Positions 1 through 6,690 are shown, counted from the stretch's first letter. The stretch is 12,712 bases of DNA from an uncultured Rothia sp. (GCA_937935205.1 CALGXU010000098.1:1-12712); one strand, 5' to 3'. The notes: generated by a model from the letters alone, not told the origin. Numbers and translations: made by a program.

Positions 1-249
1 CTGCCTGAGGCAACCGTGGGCGTGACCCCCACTGATGCACCCACCGTGGCACCCCTGCCTGAGGCAACCGTGGGCGTGAACCCCACTGACGCGCCGACCG
101 TGGCTCCTCTGCCTGAGGCAACTATCGGCGTGAACCCCACTGATGCACCGACCGTTCCCGCACTGCCCGAGGCAACCGTAGGTGTAAACCCGACTGATGC
201 ACCGACTGTCCCGGCGCTGCCGGAGGCAACGGTCCCTCCGGCGCCGGTT
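1..249 (+). repeat. 54-bp coding tandem repeats (18-residue units)
   Basis: Four full copies start at 1, 55, 109 and 163, and a partial copy (LPEATVPPAP) starts at 217. The first two units end TVAP and the next two TVPA, so two subtypes are seen. More copies probably lie to the left of the window. The period is a multiple of three, so copy-number changes would alter the stalk length without breaking the frame. Confidence 0.9.
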
Positions 250-546
250 GCCGATAAGACCCCCAACGCTGACAAGCTGGAGGACGCAACCGTAGCGCAT
301 CCTAAGAGTAAGCCTGCTCAGAGCAATCCCGCTCAGGAGGCTCCGGTGACCGCCGACCGCTCGGCTAAGGACACCCTGGTAAAGGACAGCCCCGCTAAGG
401 ATCATCTGGCTCAGGAAAGCAGCCCCAAGAAGGCTACCCTGGCGAACACCGGTGCATCCAGCGTTGGCGTGATTGTTGGCATTGGCGTTGCCGCGATTTG
501 TGCGGGTCTTGGTCTGAGCGTTCTGCGCTCGCGCCGCCACTCCTAA
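1..546 (+). CDS. LANTG-anchored repeat surface protein, C-terminal part (5' end outside window)
   Basis: The frame is open from base 1, so this is the last 181 residues of a longer secreted protein. Four 18-residue (54-bp) tandem repeats begin LPEATVGVNPTDAPTV at nucleotides 1, 55, 109 and 163, and a broken fifth copy starts at 217. A Pro/Ala/Lys/Asp-rich stretch follows, with AKD and VKD echoes, typical of an extended stalk spanning the cell wall. Residues 147-151 of the fragment are LANTG, followed by about 22 hydrophobic residues and an RSRRHS tail, which is a complete cell wall sorting signal. LAxTG is the motif known for class E sortases of actinobacteria, so covalent attachment to peptidoglycan is expected. 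The ligand or function lies in the missing N-terminal part and cannot be told. A hairpin at 601-644 follows the TAA stop. Confidence 0.85.
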   Translation: MPEATVGVTPTDAPTVAPLPEATVGVNPTDAPTVAPLPEATIGVNPTDAPTVPALPEATVGVNPTDAPTVPALPEATVPPAPVADKTPNADKLEDATVAHPKSKPAQSNPAQEAPVTADRSAKDTLVKDSPAKDHLAQESSPKKATLANTGASSVGVIVGIGVAAICAGLGLSVLRSRRHS

Positions 547-600
547 GAGCTGCAGGGCATACAGCCTAGCTCACCCGTCCGGAATTAACTGCGGATAGCA

Positions 601-644
601 AAGAGCCGCCGGCTCCCCTCAGTCAGGGGGAACCGGCGGCTCTT
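601..644. terminator. bidirectional hairpin between convergent surface protein gene and lysP
   Basis: The arms AAGAGCCGCCGG (601-612) and CCGGCGGCTCTT (633-644) pair perfectly, and CTCCCC/GGGG extends the stem towards a short loop. It sits 55 bases after the surface-protein stop and about 48 bases after the lysP stop on the other strand. The U-tract is weak on both strands, so the call rests on the stem and its position between convergent genes. Confidence 0.75.
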
Positions 645-691
645 CACGTATCAGCTAATTCAATCAGCTGGCGCAAGTGTTCGTGTTACTT

Positions 692-2179
692 CTAAGCCTT
701 AACCTCGATGCCGCTCACGTCAATCTGCTCCAGCGGAATGATGCGGTCACGAGTGACCACGCGGTGCACCAGCCAGACCGCGATAATCACGGGCAGACCA
801 ATGTAGGAGCTGAGCACGCCAGCCCAGTCACCGCTCAGGAACGCCTCGTAGTTCTGGCCACCAATCACGACCAGGCACATGAGGAAGGCAATAATCGGGC
901 CCGCGGGGAAAAACGGCGCCACGTAGGGCAGGTCCTTCAGGCTGTTGCCCTGCTTCAGGTATGCGCGGCGGAAACGGTAGTGAGCCACGGCGATACCAAC
1001 CCAGGTGATGAAGCCAGCCAGACCGGACACGTTCACCAGCCACAGGTACGCGCCATCCGGCGAGAGCAGTGCGGCGATGAAGCCGATTGCACCGATCGCT
1101 GCGGTTGCCAGCAGCGCGTTCATGGGCACGCCGCCGGAGTTGATGTGGGTGAACATCTTCGGTGCCTTACCCTCCTGGGCGAGCGCGAAGAGCATACGAG
1201 CCGAAACGTACAGGCCCGAGTTACCTGCAGAGAGCACTGCGGAGAGGATCACGGCGTTCATGATGGCTGCCGCGAAGGCGATGCCCGCACGCTCAAAGAT
1301 GAGGGTGAACGGGGAGATGTTGATGTTGCCGTCCGCTGCGGTGAGCAGATTCGGGTCAGAGTAAGGAATCAGGAAGCCGATGACGACCATCGCGCCGATG
1401 TAGAAGAGCATGATGCGCCAGAACACGCTGGTCAGTGCGCGGGGCACGTCGCGGCGGGGGTTCTCGGATTCGCCGGCAGCCACACCGATCATTTCGGTGC
1501 CCTGGAAGGAGAAGCCTGCCACCATGAAGATGGCGAGTACGGCGGGTGCGCCGCCGACGAAGGGTGCCTCACCGACGGTCCAGTTGGAGACGCCCGGGGA
1601 GCTACCACCCAGGATGCCGAAGATCATGGCGATACCCGCGATGAGGAAGACGACCACGGTGACAACCTTGATGGTGGCGAGCCAGAATTCGCTTTCACCG
1701 TAGGAGCGTGCCGAGAGGGCGTTGATGCCGGTCAGCAACACGAGGAATCCTGCCGCCCACACCCAGGATGGGATGTCCGGGAACCAGTACCTCATCACCT
1801 CGCCGACGGCGACGAGTTCGGCGGCGACGGTAATCGCCCAGTTGAACCAGTAGTTCCAACCCATGGCGAAGCCGAAGGACGGGGACACGTAGCGTGCCGC
1901 GTAGGTCTGGAATGCGCCGGGGACGGGCAGGTGCGCGGCCATCTCGCCGAGGGACTGCATGAGGAAGAGCACCATGATGCCGATGAGGGCGTAGGCGAGG
2001 ATTGCGCCGCCGGGGCCTGCGGTGGAGATGGTCTTACCGGAGGCGACGAAGAGGCCGGTGCCGATTGCGCCGCCGATTGCGATCATCTGCATGTGGCGGG
2101 CGGAGAGGCCTCGCTTCAGTTCACCCTCTGCGGGGGTGGCTTCCGATGCAGCGCCGGAAGTCTCTGTAGGCTGTGCCAT
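692..2179 (-). CDS. lysP: lysine-specific permease LysP (APC superfamily, AAT family)
   Basis: This 495-residue, roughly 12-helix permease matches E. coli LysP along its whole length as I remember that sequence. The start of helix 1 reads MIAIGGAIGTGLFVASG (unwound, substrate-binding GxG region). Other landmarks are GWNYWFNWA, SNWTVGEAPF, GFSFQGTEMIGVAAGESE, NAVILSAVLSAGNSGLY and AHYRFRRAYLKQG. LysP imports lysine by proton symport across the cytoplasmic membrane. The first 30 residues are a polar cytoplasmic tail. The ATG at 2179 is preceded by a GAAAGAAG ribosome binding site. The gene is alone, with its own upstream region (2180-2384) and a shared terminator at 601-644. Family assignment is very secure. 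Lysine as the substrate follows from the close LysP resemblance, though other basic amino acids remain possible. Confidence 0.93.
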   Translation of the reverse strand: MAQPTETSGAASEATPAEGELKRGLSARHMQMIAIGGAIGTGLFVASGKTISTAGPGGAILAYALIGIMVLFLMQSLGEMAAHLPVPGAFQTYAARYVSPSFGFAMGWNYWFNWAITVAAELVAVGEVMRYWFPDIPSWVWAAGFLVLLTGINALSARSYGESEFWLATIKVVTVVVFLIAGIAMIFGILGGSSPGVSNWTVGEAPFVGGAPAVLAIFMVAGFSFQGTEMIGVAAGESENPRRDVPRALTSVFWRIMLFYIGAMVVIGFLIPYSDPNLLTAADGNINISPFTLIFERAGIAFAAAIMNAVILSAVLSAGNSGLYVSARMLFALAQEGKAPKMFTHINSGGVPMNALLATAAIGAIGFIAALLSPDGAYLWLVNVSGLAGFITWVGIAVAHYRFRRAYLKQGNSLKDLPYVAPFFPAGPIIAFLMCLVVIGGQNYEAFLSGDWAGVLSSYIGLPVIIAVWLVHRVVTRDRIIPLEQIDVSGIEVKA

Positions 2180-2301
2180 GTCAGGTCTTCTTTCTGAGGC
2201 TATTGCTTCGTGCGTTTGCTAGCGGTCTAGTCTGGTGTCCAGTCTAGTCTTGCTGTGCGTGGTGCCGCCGAAGGTTTGGCCTATGGTCAAGAAATTCTTC
2301 A

Positions 2302-2329
2302 ATCATAAGGATTTCTTACGTACCGTAAG
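2302..2329 (-). promoter_or_regulatory. putative lysP promoter with overlapping palindromic operator
   Basis: On the minus strand a TATGAT -10 box (2302-2307) lies about 120 bases upstream of lysP. The perfect inverted repeat CTTACG-TAC-CGTAAG (2315-2329) falls in its spacer and -35 zone. No good -35 hexamer is seen, which would suit regulated transcription. The -10 box and the palindrome are visible; their function is inferred. Confidence 0.4.
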
Positions 2330-2384
2330 TTTTTCTAATCTGAGGGTCAATCCTACCCGCTTTTCAGGCTCTTTTCCACCCAAA

Positions 2385-2442
2385 ACCACAAAAACACAGA
2401 AAAACCCTCCCGCACCGCCTCATGACAAGCGGTACGGGAGGG
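2385..2442 (-). terminator. intrinsic terminator of the osmC-family gene
   Basis: The arms at 2405-2418 and 2429-2442 form a 14-bp G+C-rich stem with a single G-U pair on the minus-strand RNA. TTTTTCTGTGTTTTT follows immediately on that strand. It lies 46 bases past the osmC-family stop, a textbook rho-independent terminator separating it from the lysP control region. Confidence 0.9.
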
Positions 2443-2487
2443 CCCCATATCAGGCGAGTTCGCCCGGTTTATTTAGTTCACCCGGCT

Positions 2488-3015
2488 TTAGTCAGCCAGG
2501 TTGTGGAACGACACGTTCGTGGGGTGCTCCACGGTACGGGAAACGGTGCAGTCCTTCTGCTCGCTGAGCTGAATCAGACGGTCCACCATCTTCTGTGCCT
2601 TGGCGCCCTGCTCATCCTCGGGGAATCGCACATCAAAGTCCACCTCAACGTCGTCGAGGCGAACCGCGCCGTCTTCGGTCTGCTTCAGCGCCGAGGCGAG
2701 CACCTCGAACACCTCGGGGGTGGAGCGGCGAGAGGTGCCGGCATCCACGTCCACGGAGGAGCAGCCGGCAATTGCGGCAAGCAGCAGCTCGACGGGGGTC
2801 AGCAGACCCTCGCCCACACCGAAGTCGAGGGTTGCGCCGTTGGCACCGTAGGCACGGTAGCGCAGGCGGTCGATGCGCTCGATCTTGGTCTGGCGGTAGT
2901 TGTCGAGTTCGCGGCGTTCCTGCTGGCGCGAGTACACCTTCTTCTGCTCTTCAGCAGTCTGCACGGTGTTGTTCTGCTCAGCGTTGTTCTGCTCGGCGTT
3001 GTTCTGTTCAGCCAT
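2488..3015 (-). CDS. OsmC/Ohr-family peroxiredoxin-like protein
   Basis: This 175-residue protein has the OsmC-fold signature: LLTPVELLLAAIAGCSS with Cys85 on the central helix, and a second cysteine (Cys156, KDCTVSRTV) near the C-terminus. In the family these are the peroxidatic and resolving cysteines that reduce organic hydroperoxides. Which thiol recycles it cannot be read here. Residues 2-16 are three AEQNN pentapeptides, then a charged, probably coiled segment to about residue 45, so the N-terminus is longer than the usual 140-residue OsmC. The ATG at 3015 has AAAGGAA seven bases upstream. The gene is monocistronic, divergent from azlC1, and ends in a strong terminator. It belongs to the OsmC superfamily; whether OsmC, Ohr or the YhfA-like branch is undecided. 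Confidence 0.85.
   Translation of the reverse strand: MAEQNNAEQNNAEQNNTVQTAEEQKKVYSRQQERRELDNYRQTKIERIDRLRYRAYGANGATLDFGVGEGLLTPVELLLAAIAGCSSVDVDAGTSRRSTPEVFEVLASALKQTEDGAVRLDDVEVDFDVRFPEDEQGAKAQKMVDRLIQLSEQKDCTVSRTVEHPTNVSFHNLAD
2968..3012 (-). repeat. three 15-bp repeats encoding AEQNN
   Basis: Three nearly identical 15-bp units directly after the start codon encode AEQNN three times. They differ only at synonymous positions. The protein tail they encode is polar and probably disordered. Confidence 0.9.
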
Positions 3016-3082
3016 TGAGGTTCCTTTCGGGTTGTCTGCGCGGTCGCTAGGTTATTCAGCACCGCGTTGTTTAGCGTCATTC

Positions 3083-3088
3083 ACTATA
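3083..3088 (-). promoter_or_regulatory. -10 box for the osmC-family gene
   Basis: The minus strand reads TATAGT, about 68 bases upstream of the ATG at 3015. No convincing -35 is seen. It lies back to back with the azlC1 promoter region. Confidence 0.4.
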
Positions 3089-3148
3089 AGCGTGTTTCTC
3101 ATTATTTTATTCCCGGACTCTTTTTCTCGTCGGTCAACCGGCCGCTCC

Positions 3149-3156
3149 TATACACT
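3149..3156 (+). promoter_or_regulatory. -10 region for azlC1
   Basis: TATACACT followed by GGA resembles the -10 regions before the lipoprotein gene (TATACTGGA, 7794) and the GlsB gene (TACACTGGA, 9611). It lies about 85 bases ahead of the azlC1 start. The -35 is weak. Confidence 0.4.
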
Positions 3157-3238
3157 GGAAAACCGCGGCGGAGCTTCGAAGTCCCTCACGCACACAGTAG
3201 ATTTTTTGAAGAGCACAACATACACAAGGAACTCTTTT

Positions 3239-4045
3239 ATGGCACAGACCCCCGGCGCTGAGCGTACGAGCACGCAGAATGATTTCCGCTTGGCTGTTGC
3301 GGATTCTTCCGTGGTGATGCTCGGTATCGCTGTGCTGGGTTTGGGTATTATCCTCAACGCTCACGGCCTGCCGATCTGGACTGCGCCGCTGCTATCTGCC
3401 CTAGTTTTTGCCGGTTCGGTGGAGTTCCTCATGGTGGGCATGGTCAGTGCTGGTACGTCCCTTGCGTCGATTGCACTGACGGTGTTCCTGGTGAATGCGC
3501 GTCACCTGGTGTACGGTCTTTCCTACCCGTTACACAGCGTGAAGGGCTTCTGGGCCAAGGCCCTCGCCATCCACACTCTCTGCGATGAGGCGTTTGCTCT
3601 CAACTCCGGTCCTGATCGCAATGAGCGTTCGGGTGCGCGCATCCTGTGGGGGAACGTGCTGATTTACGTCTCCTGGATTCTGAGCGTAATCCTCGGGTAT
3701 GTGCTGGGTGCGAGCTTCTTGAGCGATCTGAAGGGCGTGGACTTCGTGATGGTGGCTATCTTCACGGTTCTTGCGATGGACGGCTACCGCGCTAACCCGG
3801 ATCGCGTGACGGCGCTCTTTGTGGCGGTTTCGGCCGCGATTGCGCTGATTTTTGCGCCGTCCTCGTTCCTGGTGGTGGCGTTGGGTTCGTACGTGGTGTT
3901 GCTGCTGGCACGCTTCCCGGTGGCGAAGCGCCGCGGTACTCTGCCGCATCGTGCTGAGTGTGAGGTAGCGGATGAGGCTGAAAGCGCTGCAGAGAGCCCA
4001 GCCACCGCCGCTACCGCTGATGCACCCGCTTCCACACAGCGATAA
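3239..4045 (+). CDS. azlC: AzlC-family branched-chain amino acid exporter, large subunit (paralogue 1)
   Basis: This 268-residue membrane protein has the AzlC pattern: LPIWTAPLLSALVFAGSVEFLM, then VNARHLVYGLSYP (the conserved N-R-H-x-x-Y-G motif) and GYVLGASF. With AzlD it exports branched-chain amino acids or analogues such as 4-azaleucine. About seven helices are followed by VAKRRGTLP and a 30-residue Ala/Glu tail. I chose the ATG at 3239 because AAGGA lies eight bases upstream and paralogue 2 aligns from about residue 17; the frame is open further upstream but has no other good start. It is strongly similar to azlC2 (GYVLGASFLS, LKGVDFVM and VAKRRGTLP are shared), so the two look like duplicates flanking azlD. 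Substrate range is inferred from the family. Confidence 0.9.
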   Translation: MAQTPGAERTSTQNDFRLAVADSSVVMLGIAVLGLGIILNAHGLPIWTAPLLSALVFAGSVEFLMVGMVSAGTSLASIALTVFLVNARHLVYGLSYPLHSVKGFWAKALAIHTLCDEAFALNSGPDRNERSGARILWGNVLIYVSWILSVILGYVLGASFLSDLKGVDFVMVAIFTVLAMDGYRANPDRVTALFVAVSAAIALIFAPSSFLVVALGSYVVLLLARFPVAKRRGTLPHRAECEVADEAESAAESPATAATADAPASTQR

Positions 4046-4050
4046 GAACG

Positions 4051-4079
4051 TTACATACGTGTTCGAAACCGGTTAGGAT
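4051..4079 (+). promoter_or_regulatory. promoter for the azlD-azlC2 leader
   Basis: TTACAT (4051-4056) and TAGGAT (4074-4079) are separated by 17 bp, starting six bases past the azlC1 stop. This suggests azlD-azlC2 can be transcribed separately, with a start near 4086 and a leader of about 460 nt. Confidence 0.5.
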
Positions 4080-4129
4080 AGATGAGTGGAGCTTCGCTCT
4101 CCCCTCTTTCTATTTCTAGGATTACTAAA

Positions 4130-4183
4130 ATGCCTCCCGCGCGAACCTGCACGGAGGCTCCCAGAGGTGAAGGTACCCCATGA
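4130..4183 (+). CDS. 17-residue mini-ORF in the azl leader
   Basis: ATG at 4130 encodes MPPARTCTEAPRGEGTP. AGGA lies eight bases before the start. The stop TGA overlaps the start of the next mini-ORF as ATGA (4180-4183), an arrangement typical of translational coupling. It is not rich in Leu, Ile or Val, so a classic attenuation peptide is not supported. It may not be a real gene. Confidence 0.3.
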   Translation: MPPARTCTEAPRGEGTP

Positions 4184-4245
4184 CTCAGATGAAAGACACC
4201 GCTAAGGAAACTAGCGACGCAGAACGCTGTGCCGCCCCGGAGTAA
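4180..4245 (+). CDS. 21-residue mini-ORF in the azl leader
   Basis: ATG at 4180 encodes MTQMKDTAKETSDAERCAAPE, a hydrophilic 21-residue peptide. AGAGGTGAAGG precedes it and it overlaps the preceding mini-ORF by ATGA. No family is recognised. It could be a leader peptide or a small protein; conservation in relatives would decide. Confidence 0.35.
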   Translation: MTQMKDTAKETSDAERCAAPE

Positions 4246-4547
4246 CACCGCACCGGGAGCGGCATCACCCGAGGTCACGCACGAGAACTACTAACGCGCG
4301 CAACTACCCGCGCTGAACAACTCGTGCAGGAGGAACGACCCTCCGCCTCCATGTTTCGCGGCTTTCATCAACTCACGTACCTACCGCACTACTTAGCCCC
4401 CAGCCTCTTCTTCGGTTGGGCTCTCCCTACCCTTTTCGCGGATGCTTTCACGGCTTCACCCGCGCGCCTCTTTCAGGGCTCTTCCGCTCTTTTCGGGGCA
4501 CTCTTTCGGGGTCTTTCGCTGAGTATGTGCAGAAAGAGAAAATCTTC

Positions 4548-4883
4548 ATGAACAGTGAAGTGACCACCGGCTATATTCTTGCCGCAATTCTTGTGGCTGC
4601 AGGTATTACGTTCCTGCTTCGTTTGCTTCCCTTCGGTCTGAAGAAGGCTCTGGCTGGCTCCGAACTTTTGGATGCGCTCAGCCACTGGATTCCGCTCGGC
4701 GCGGTCGCGCTGCTTGCCATTTATGCTGTGGCGAAGATTAATTATTCTTCATTCGCTACAGCGGCACCGTACCTGGCGGGCCTGGTGGTGACCGTGGGGG
4801 CGCACCTGTGGCGCAAGAATATGGTGCTAAGCATGGTTGCGGGTACCGTCACCTGCGTTGTGCTGGCTAACTGGGTTTTCTAG
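4548..4883 (+). CDS. azlD: AzlD-family small subunit of branched-chain amino acid exporter
   Basis: This 111-residue protein has about four hydrophobic segments and the family pattern GYILAAILVAAGITFLLRLLPF near the N-terminus (the TFxxRxxPF region), then WIPLGAVALLAIYAV and LAGLVVTVGAHLWRKN. AzlD proteins are small partners of AzlC in the inner membrane. I placed the start at 4548 because the length then equals the usual 110 residues and AGAAAGAG precedes it; the frame is open to 4416, but that extension is not membrane-like. The stop TAG is part of the TAGGAGG ribosome binding site of azlC2, ten bases before its ATG, so the two are co-translated. Confidence 0.88.
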   Translation: MNSEVTTGYILAAILVAAGITFLLRLLPFGLKKALAGSELLDALSHWIPLGAVALLAIYAVAKINYSSFATAAPYLAGLVVTVGAHLWRKNMVLSMVAGTVTCVVLANWVF

Positions 4884-4893
4884 GAGGGTCACG

Positions 4894-5871
4894 ATGAGCA
4901 TCTCTAAGAATCCTGTTTCTTCCACTACTGTTTCCACCACTGCTGCTTCTCAGCCTGCACCGCAGCAGGCGAGCCAACCCGCGCCCCATCAGGCTTCTCC
5001 CGAGCAGGTAGAACAGGTCATTGCTTCTGCGCTTCCGCTAACCGGCATGATTCCCGTGGTGGAGGCTCCCGCCTCCCCCGATGCACAGGGGCCGCAGCAG
5101 CCGCGCGAGAGCGGCTTCGCCGAGGCGATGCGCGTTGCCGGTGTGATTATGCTGGGCCTGTTCTTTGTCGGCATTGGTCTGGGCGTGCTGGTGCACAGTT
5201 ACGGTCTGCCGTTCTGGGTGGCGCCTCTGCTGCCGATGCTGGTGTTTGCCGGTTCGGTGGAGTTCGTGCTGATTGACATGGTCTCGAATCATGCCTCGCT
5301 GTTCTCTATCGCCGTGATGACTCTGCTCATTAATTCCCGCCACCTCATGTACGGTCTGTCCTACCCGATTGAGCGGGTGCGTGGCGGCTTGGCGAAGTTC
5401 TACACCGTGTACACCCTCATTGATGAGGCGTACGCGCTGAACACCGGACCGGACCGCCATAAGCTTCGTGCCTCCCGCATCCTGTGGATTCACGCGGGCC
5501 TGCATTTGAGCGTCCTAGCGAGCGCAACGCTCGGCTACGTACTAGGTGCAAGCTTCTTGAGTGAGCTCAAGGGCGTGGATTTTGTGATGACGGCACTCTT
5601 TGCGGTGCTCGCCATCGATGCATATCAGAGTTCAAAAGACCATACCACCGCGGCTATCGCAGGCGTGTCTGCGGCGGTTGGTTTGTTGGTGTCGCCGCAA
5701 TCGATGCTACTGATTTCGATGGTGGTGTACATTCTGCTGCTGGTGTCGCGTTTTGTGGTAGCTAAGCGCCGCGGCACTCTGCCGGAGCATATGCTGGTCG
5801 CGGATGAGGAGCCCGCCGAGGCCTCCGGCGCTCCCGGTAGTCCCGACGCTCCCGGCACCTCCACGCATTAA
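4894..5871 (+). CDS. azlC: AzlC-family exporter large subunit (paralogue 2, with N-terminal extension)
   Basis: This 325-residue protein shares the AzlC core: LPFWVAPLLPMLVFAGSVEF, then NSRHLMYGLSYP and GYVLGASF. Before it lies a cytoplasmic extension of roughly 85 residues rich in Ser, Thr, Ala, Gln and Pro (two QPAPxQAS units). The core ends in VAKRRGTLPEH and a short acidic, Pro-rich tail. The ATG at 4894 follows AGGAGG, which overlaps the azlD stop, so translation coupling is likely. An upstream in-frame start at 4837 lies inside azlD and is less likely. Together with azlD it forms a complete AzlCD exporter, and azlC1 is its near-duplicate on the other side. Two large subunits with one small subunit suggests alternative pairing or subfunctionalisation; this is inference. 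Confidence 0.9.
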   Translation: MSISKNPVSSTTVSTTAASQPAPQQASQPAPHQASPEQVEQVIASALPLTGMIPVVEAPASPDAQGPQQPRESGFAEAMRVAGVIMLGLFFVGIGLGVLVHSYGLPFWVAPLLPMLVFAGSVEFVLIDMVSNHASLFSIAVMTLLINSRHLMYGLSYPIERVRGGLAKFYTVYTLIDEAYALNTGPDRHKLRASRILWIHAGLHLSVLASATLGYVLGASFLSELKGVDFVMTALFAVLAIDAYQSSKDHTTAAIAGVSAAVGLLVSPQSMLLISMVVYILLLVSRFVVAKRRGTLPEHMLVADEEPAEASGAPGSPDAPGTSTH

Positions 5872-5889
5872 CCCCTGGACATAGTAAAG

Positions 5890-5927
5890 CGCCCCGCCCA
5901 CCCGAAATACCGGGTGGGCGGGGCGTT
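5890..5927 (+). terminator. terminator after azlC2
   Basis: A perfect 15-bp G+C-rich stem (5890-5904 with 5911-5925) and six-base loop begin 18 bases after the azlC2 stop, followed only by TTATG. The U-tract is poor, but stem strength and position support termination. Confidence 0.75.
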
Positions 5928-6067
5928 ATGCTGTCGCCAGCCGCATGTGTGGGTGAACCCTAGATCATGCGCTGTAGACGTTCAGTATCTGCTGTGCTGT
6001 GTACCGCCAGGTGTCCCTGACGGAAGTACTATGCGGGTGCCGGCGTCACATCCGGCTCCCGTACTAA

Positions 6068-6117
6068 GCTTACTTGATAGCTACTAGTTAATAGCTATTA
6101 GGGCTTACTTGATAGCT
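6068..6117. repeat. 15-bp direct repeat at and after the tpx stop codon
   Basis: GCTTACTTGATAGCT occurs at 6103-6117, where it contains the last tpx codons and TAA, and again at 6068-6082. A degenerate copy (TTAATAGCTATTA) lies between them. Each copy carries a stop-like trinucleotide on the minus strand. Confidence 0.8.
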
Positions 6118-6605
6118 GCCAGGGCTGCTTCGTAGTTGGGCTCGTTGGTGGTTTCGGGAACCAGCTCGGTGTAGACAACCTCACCGTCGGGGTTCACGAC
6201 GACCACGGAGCGTGCCAGCAGACCAGCCAGGGGGCCGTCCACGAGCTTTACGCCGAAGTCCTCACCGAAGGAGGAACGGAAAGCGGAGGAGGTCACGACG
6301 TTCTCAATGCCCTCGGCTGCGCAGAAGCGGCCGATTGCGAAGGGCAGGTCGTTGGAGACGCACAGCACGACGGTGTTCTCCAGGCCTGCAGCCTGCTTGT
6401 TGAAGGTGCGGACGCTGGTTGCGCAAACACCGGTGTCGATGGAGGGGAAGATGTTCAGCACCAGGTTCTTACCTGCGAAATCTGCGGAGGAGATCTCGGA
6501 GAGATCAGCCGCGAGAACCGAGAATTCGGGCAGCTTTGCGCCGACTGCGGGCAGGTCGCCGTTGGTGTGGATTACGAGTTCGTTCTGTAGAGTTACTTCA
6601 GCCAT
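6105..6605 (-). CDS. tpx: thiol peroxidase Tpx (atypical 2-Cys peroxiredoxin)
   Basis: The 166 residues match E. coli Tpx throughout. The active site is NIFPSIDTGVCATSVRTFN with peroxidatic Cys61; the resolving cysteine is Cys95 in RFCAAEG; DLPFAIGRFC, DGPLAGLLAR and NEPNYEAAL are typical. It reduces H2O2 and alkyl hydroperoxides in the cytoplasm using thioredoxin. Length is that of the family. The ATG at 6605 has AAGGGA about ten bases upstream. On the same strand TTGCAC, 17 bp, then GACAAT ends six bases before the ATG, so a leaderless transcript is an alternative. The gene is monocistronic and divergent from the membrane protein at 6729. Its 3' end is partly duplicated downstream. I see no clear terminator hairpin between 5930 and 6104. 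Confidence 0.95.
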   Translation of the reverse strand: MAEVTLQNELVIHTNGDLPAVGAKLPEFSVLAADLSEISSADFAGKNLVLNIFPSIDTGVCATSVRTFNKQAAGLENTVVLCVSNDLPFAIGRFCAAEGIENVVTSSAFRSSFGEDFGVKLVDGPLAGLLARSVVVVNPDGEVVYTELVPETTNEPNYEAALAAIK

Positions 6606-6690
6606 GTCTTCATTGTCCCTTGGATGCGGCGGGTGTGCAAGGGGACACAGGCACTAGCGGGCGGAGTTTCCGCATAGCTGATTTTCTGCG

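Larger units (their letters stand above)
4086..4547 (+). other. long untranslated leader of azlD-azlC2
   Basis: No protein of normal size fits between azlC1 and azlD. The stretch holds two coupled mini-ORFs (4130-4183 and 4180-4245). From about 4380 it holds a pyrimidine-rich tract with repeated CTTTTCGGGG, CTCTTTCGGGG and CTTTCG words. A small GGAGC-TTC-GCTCT hairpin lies at 4088-4100 and could be a weak azlC1 terminator or the start of the leader. I see no T-box or clear terminator/antiterminator pair. A regulatory role is plausible but unproven. Confidence 0.4.

Noticed and set aside
1..240. LPEATVG in each surface repeat as repeated sortase sites
   Set aside because: The motif needs Thr-Gly at positions 4-5 and a following hydrophobic segment. 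Only LANTG at the C-terminus meets this.
677..2197. A 506-codon open frame on the plus strand opposite lysP
   Set aside because: Its product is a His/Asp/Glu/Arg/Gly-rich composition with no fold-like pattern, and it mirrors the lysP codon bias. The minus strand encodes an unmistakable permease.
2180..2400. Possible lysine riboswitch ahead of lysP
   Set aside because: The region is A+T-rich and irregular, without the long paired helices or conserved core expected of an L-box.
2900..3238. Upstream extension of azlC1 to 2900
   Set aside because: It would overlap the osmC-family gene and both promoters, and it encodes the reverse of the AEQNN repeats (CSALF repeats). The ATG at 3239 has a good ribosome binding site.
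4160..4185. GGTGAAGGTACC resembling part of a T-box antiterminator
   Set aside because: The full AGGGTGGNACCGCG sequence, a specifier hairpin and a terminator are not found.
4324..4551. A 75-codon frame upstream of azlD
   Set aside because: It overlaps the azlD start, has a Phe/Leu/Ser-rich non-membrane pattern caused by the pyrimidine tract, and no well-placed ribosome binding site for its internal ATG.
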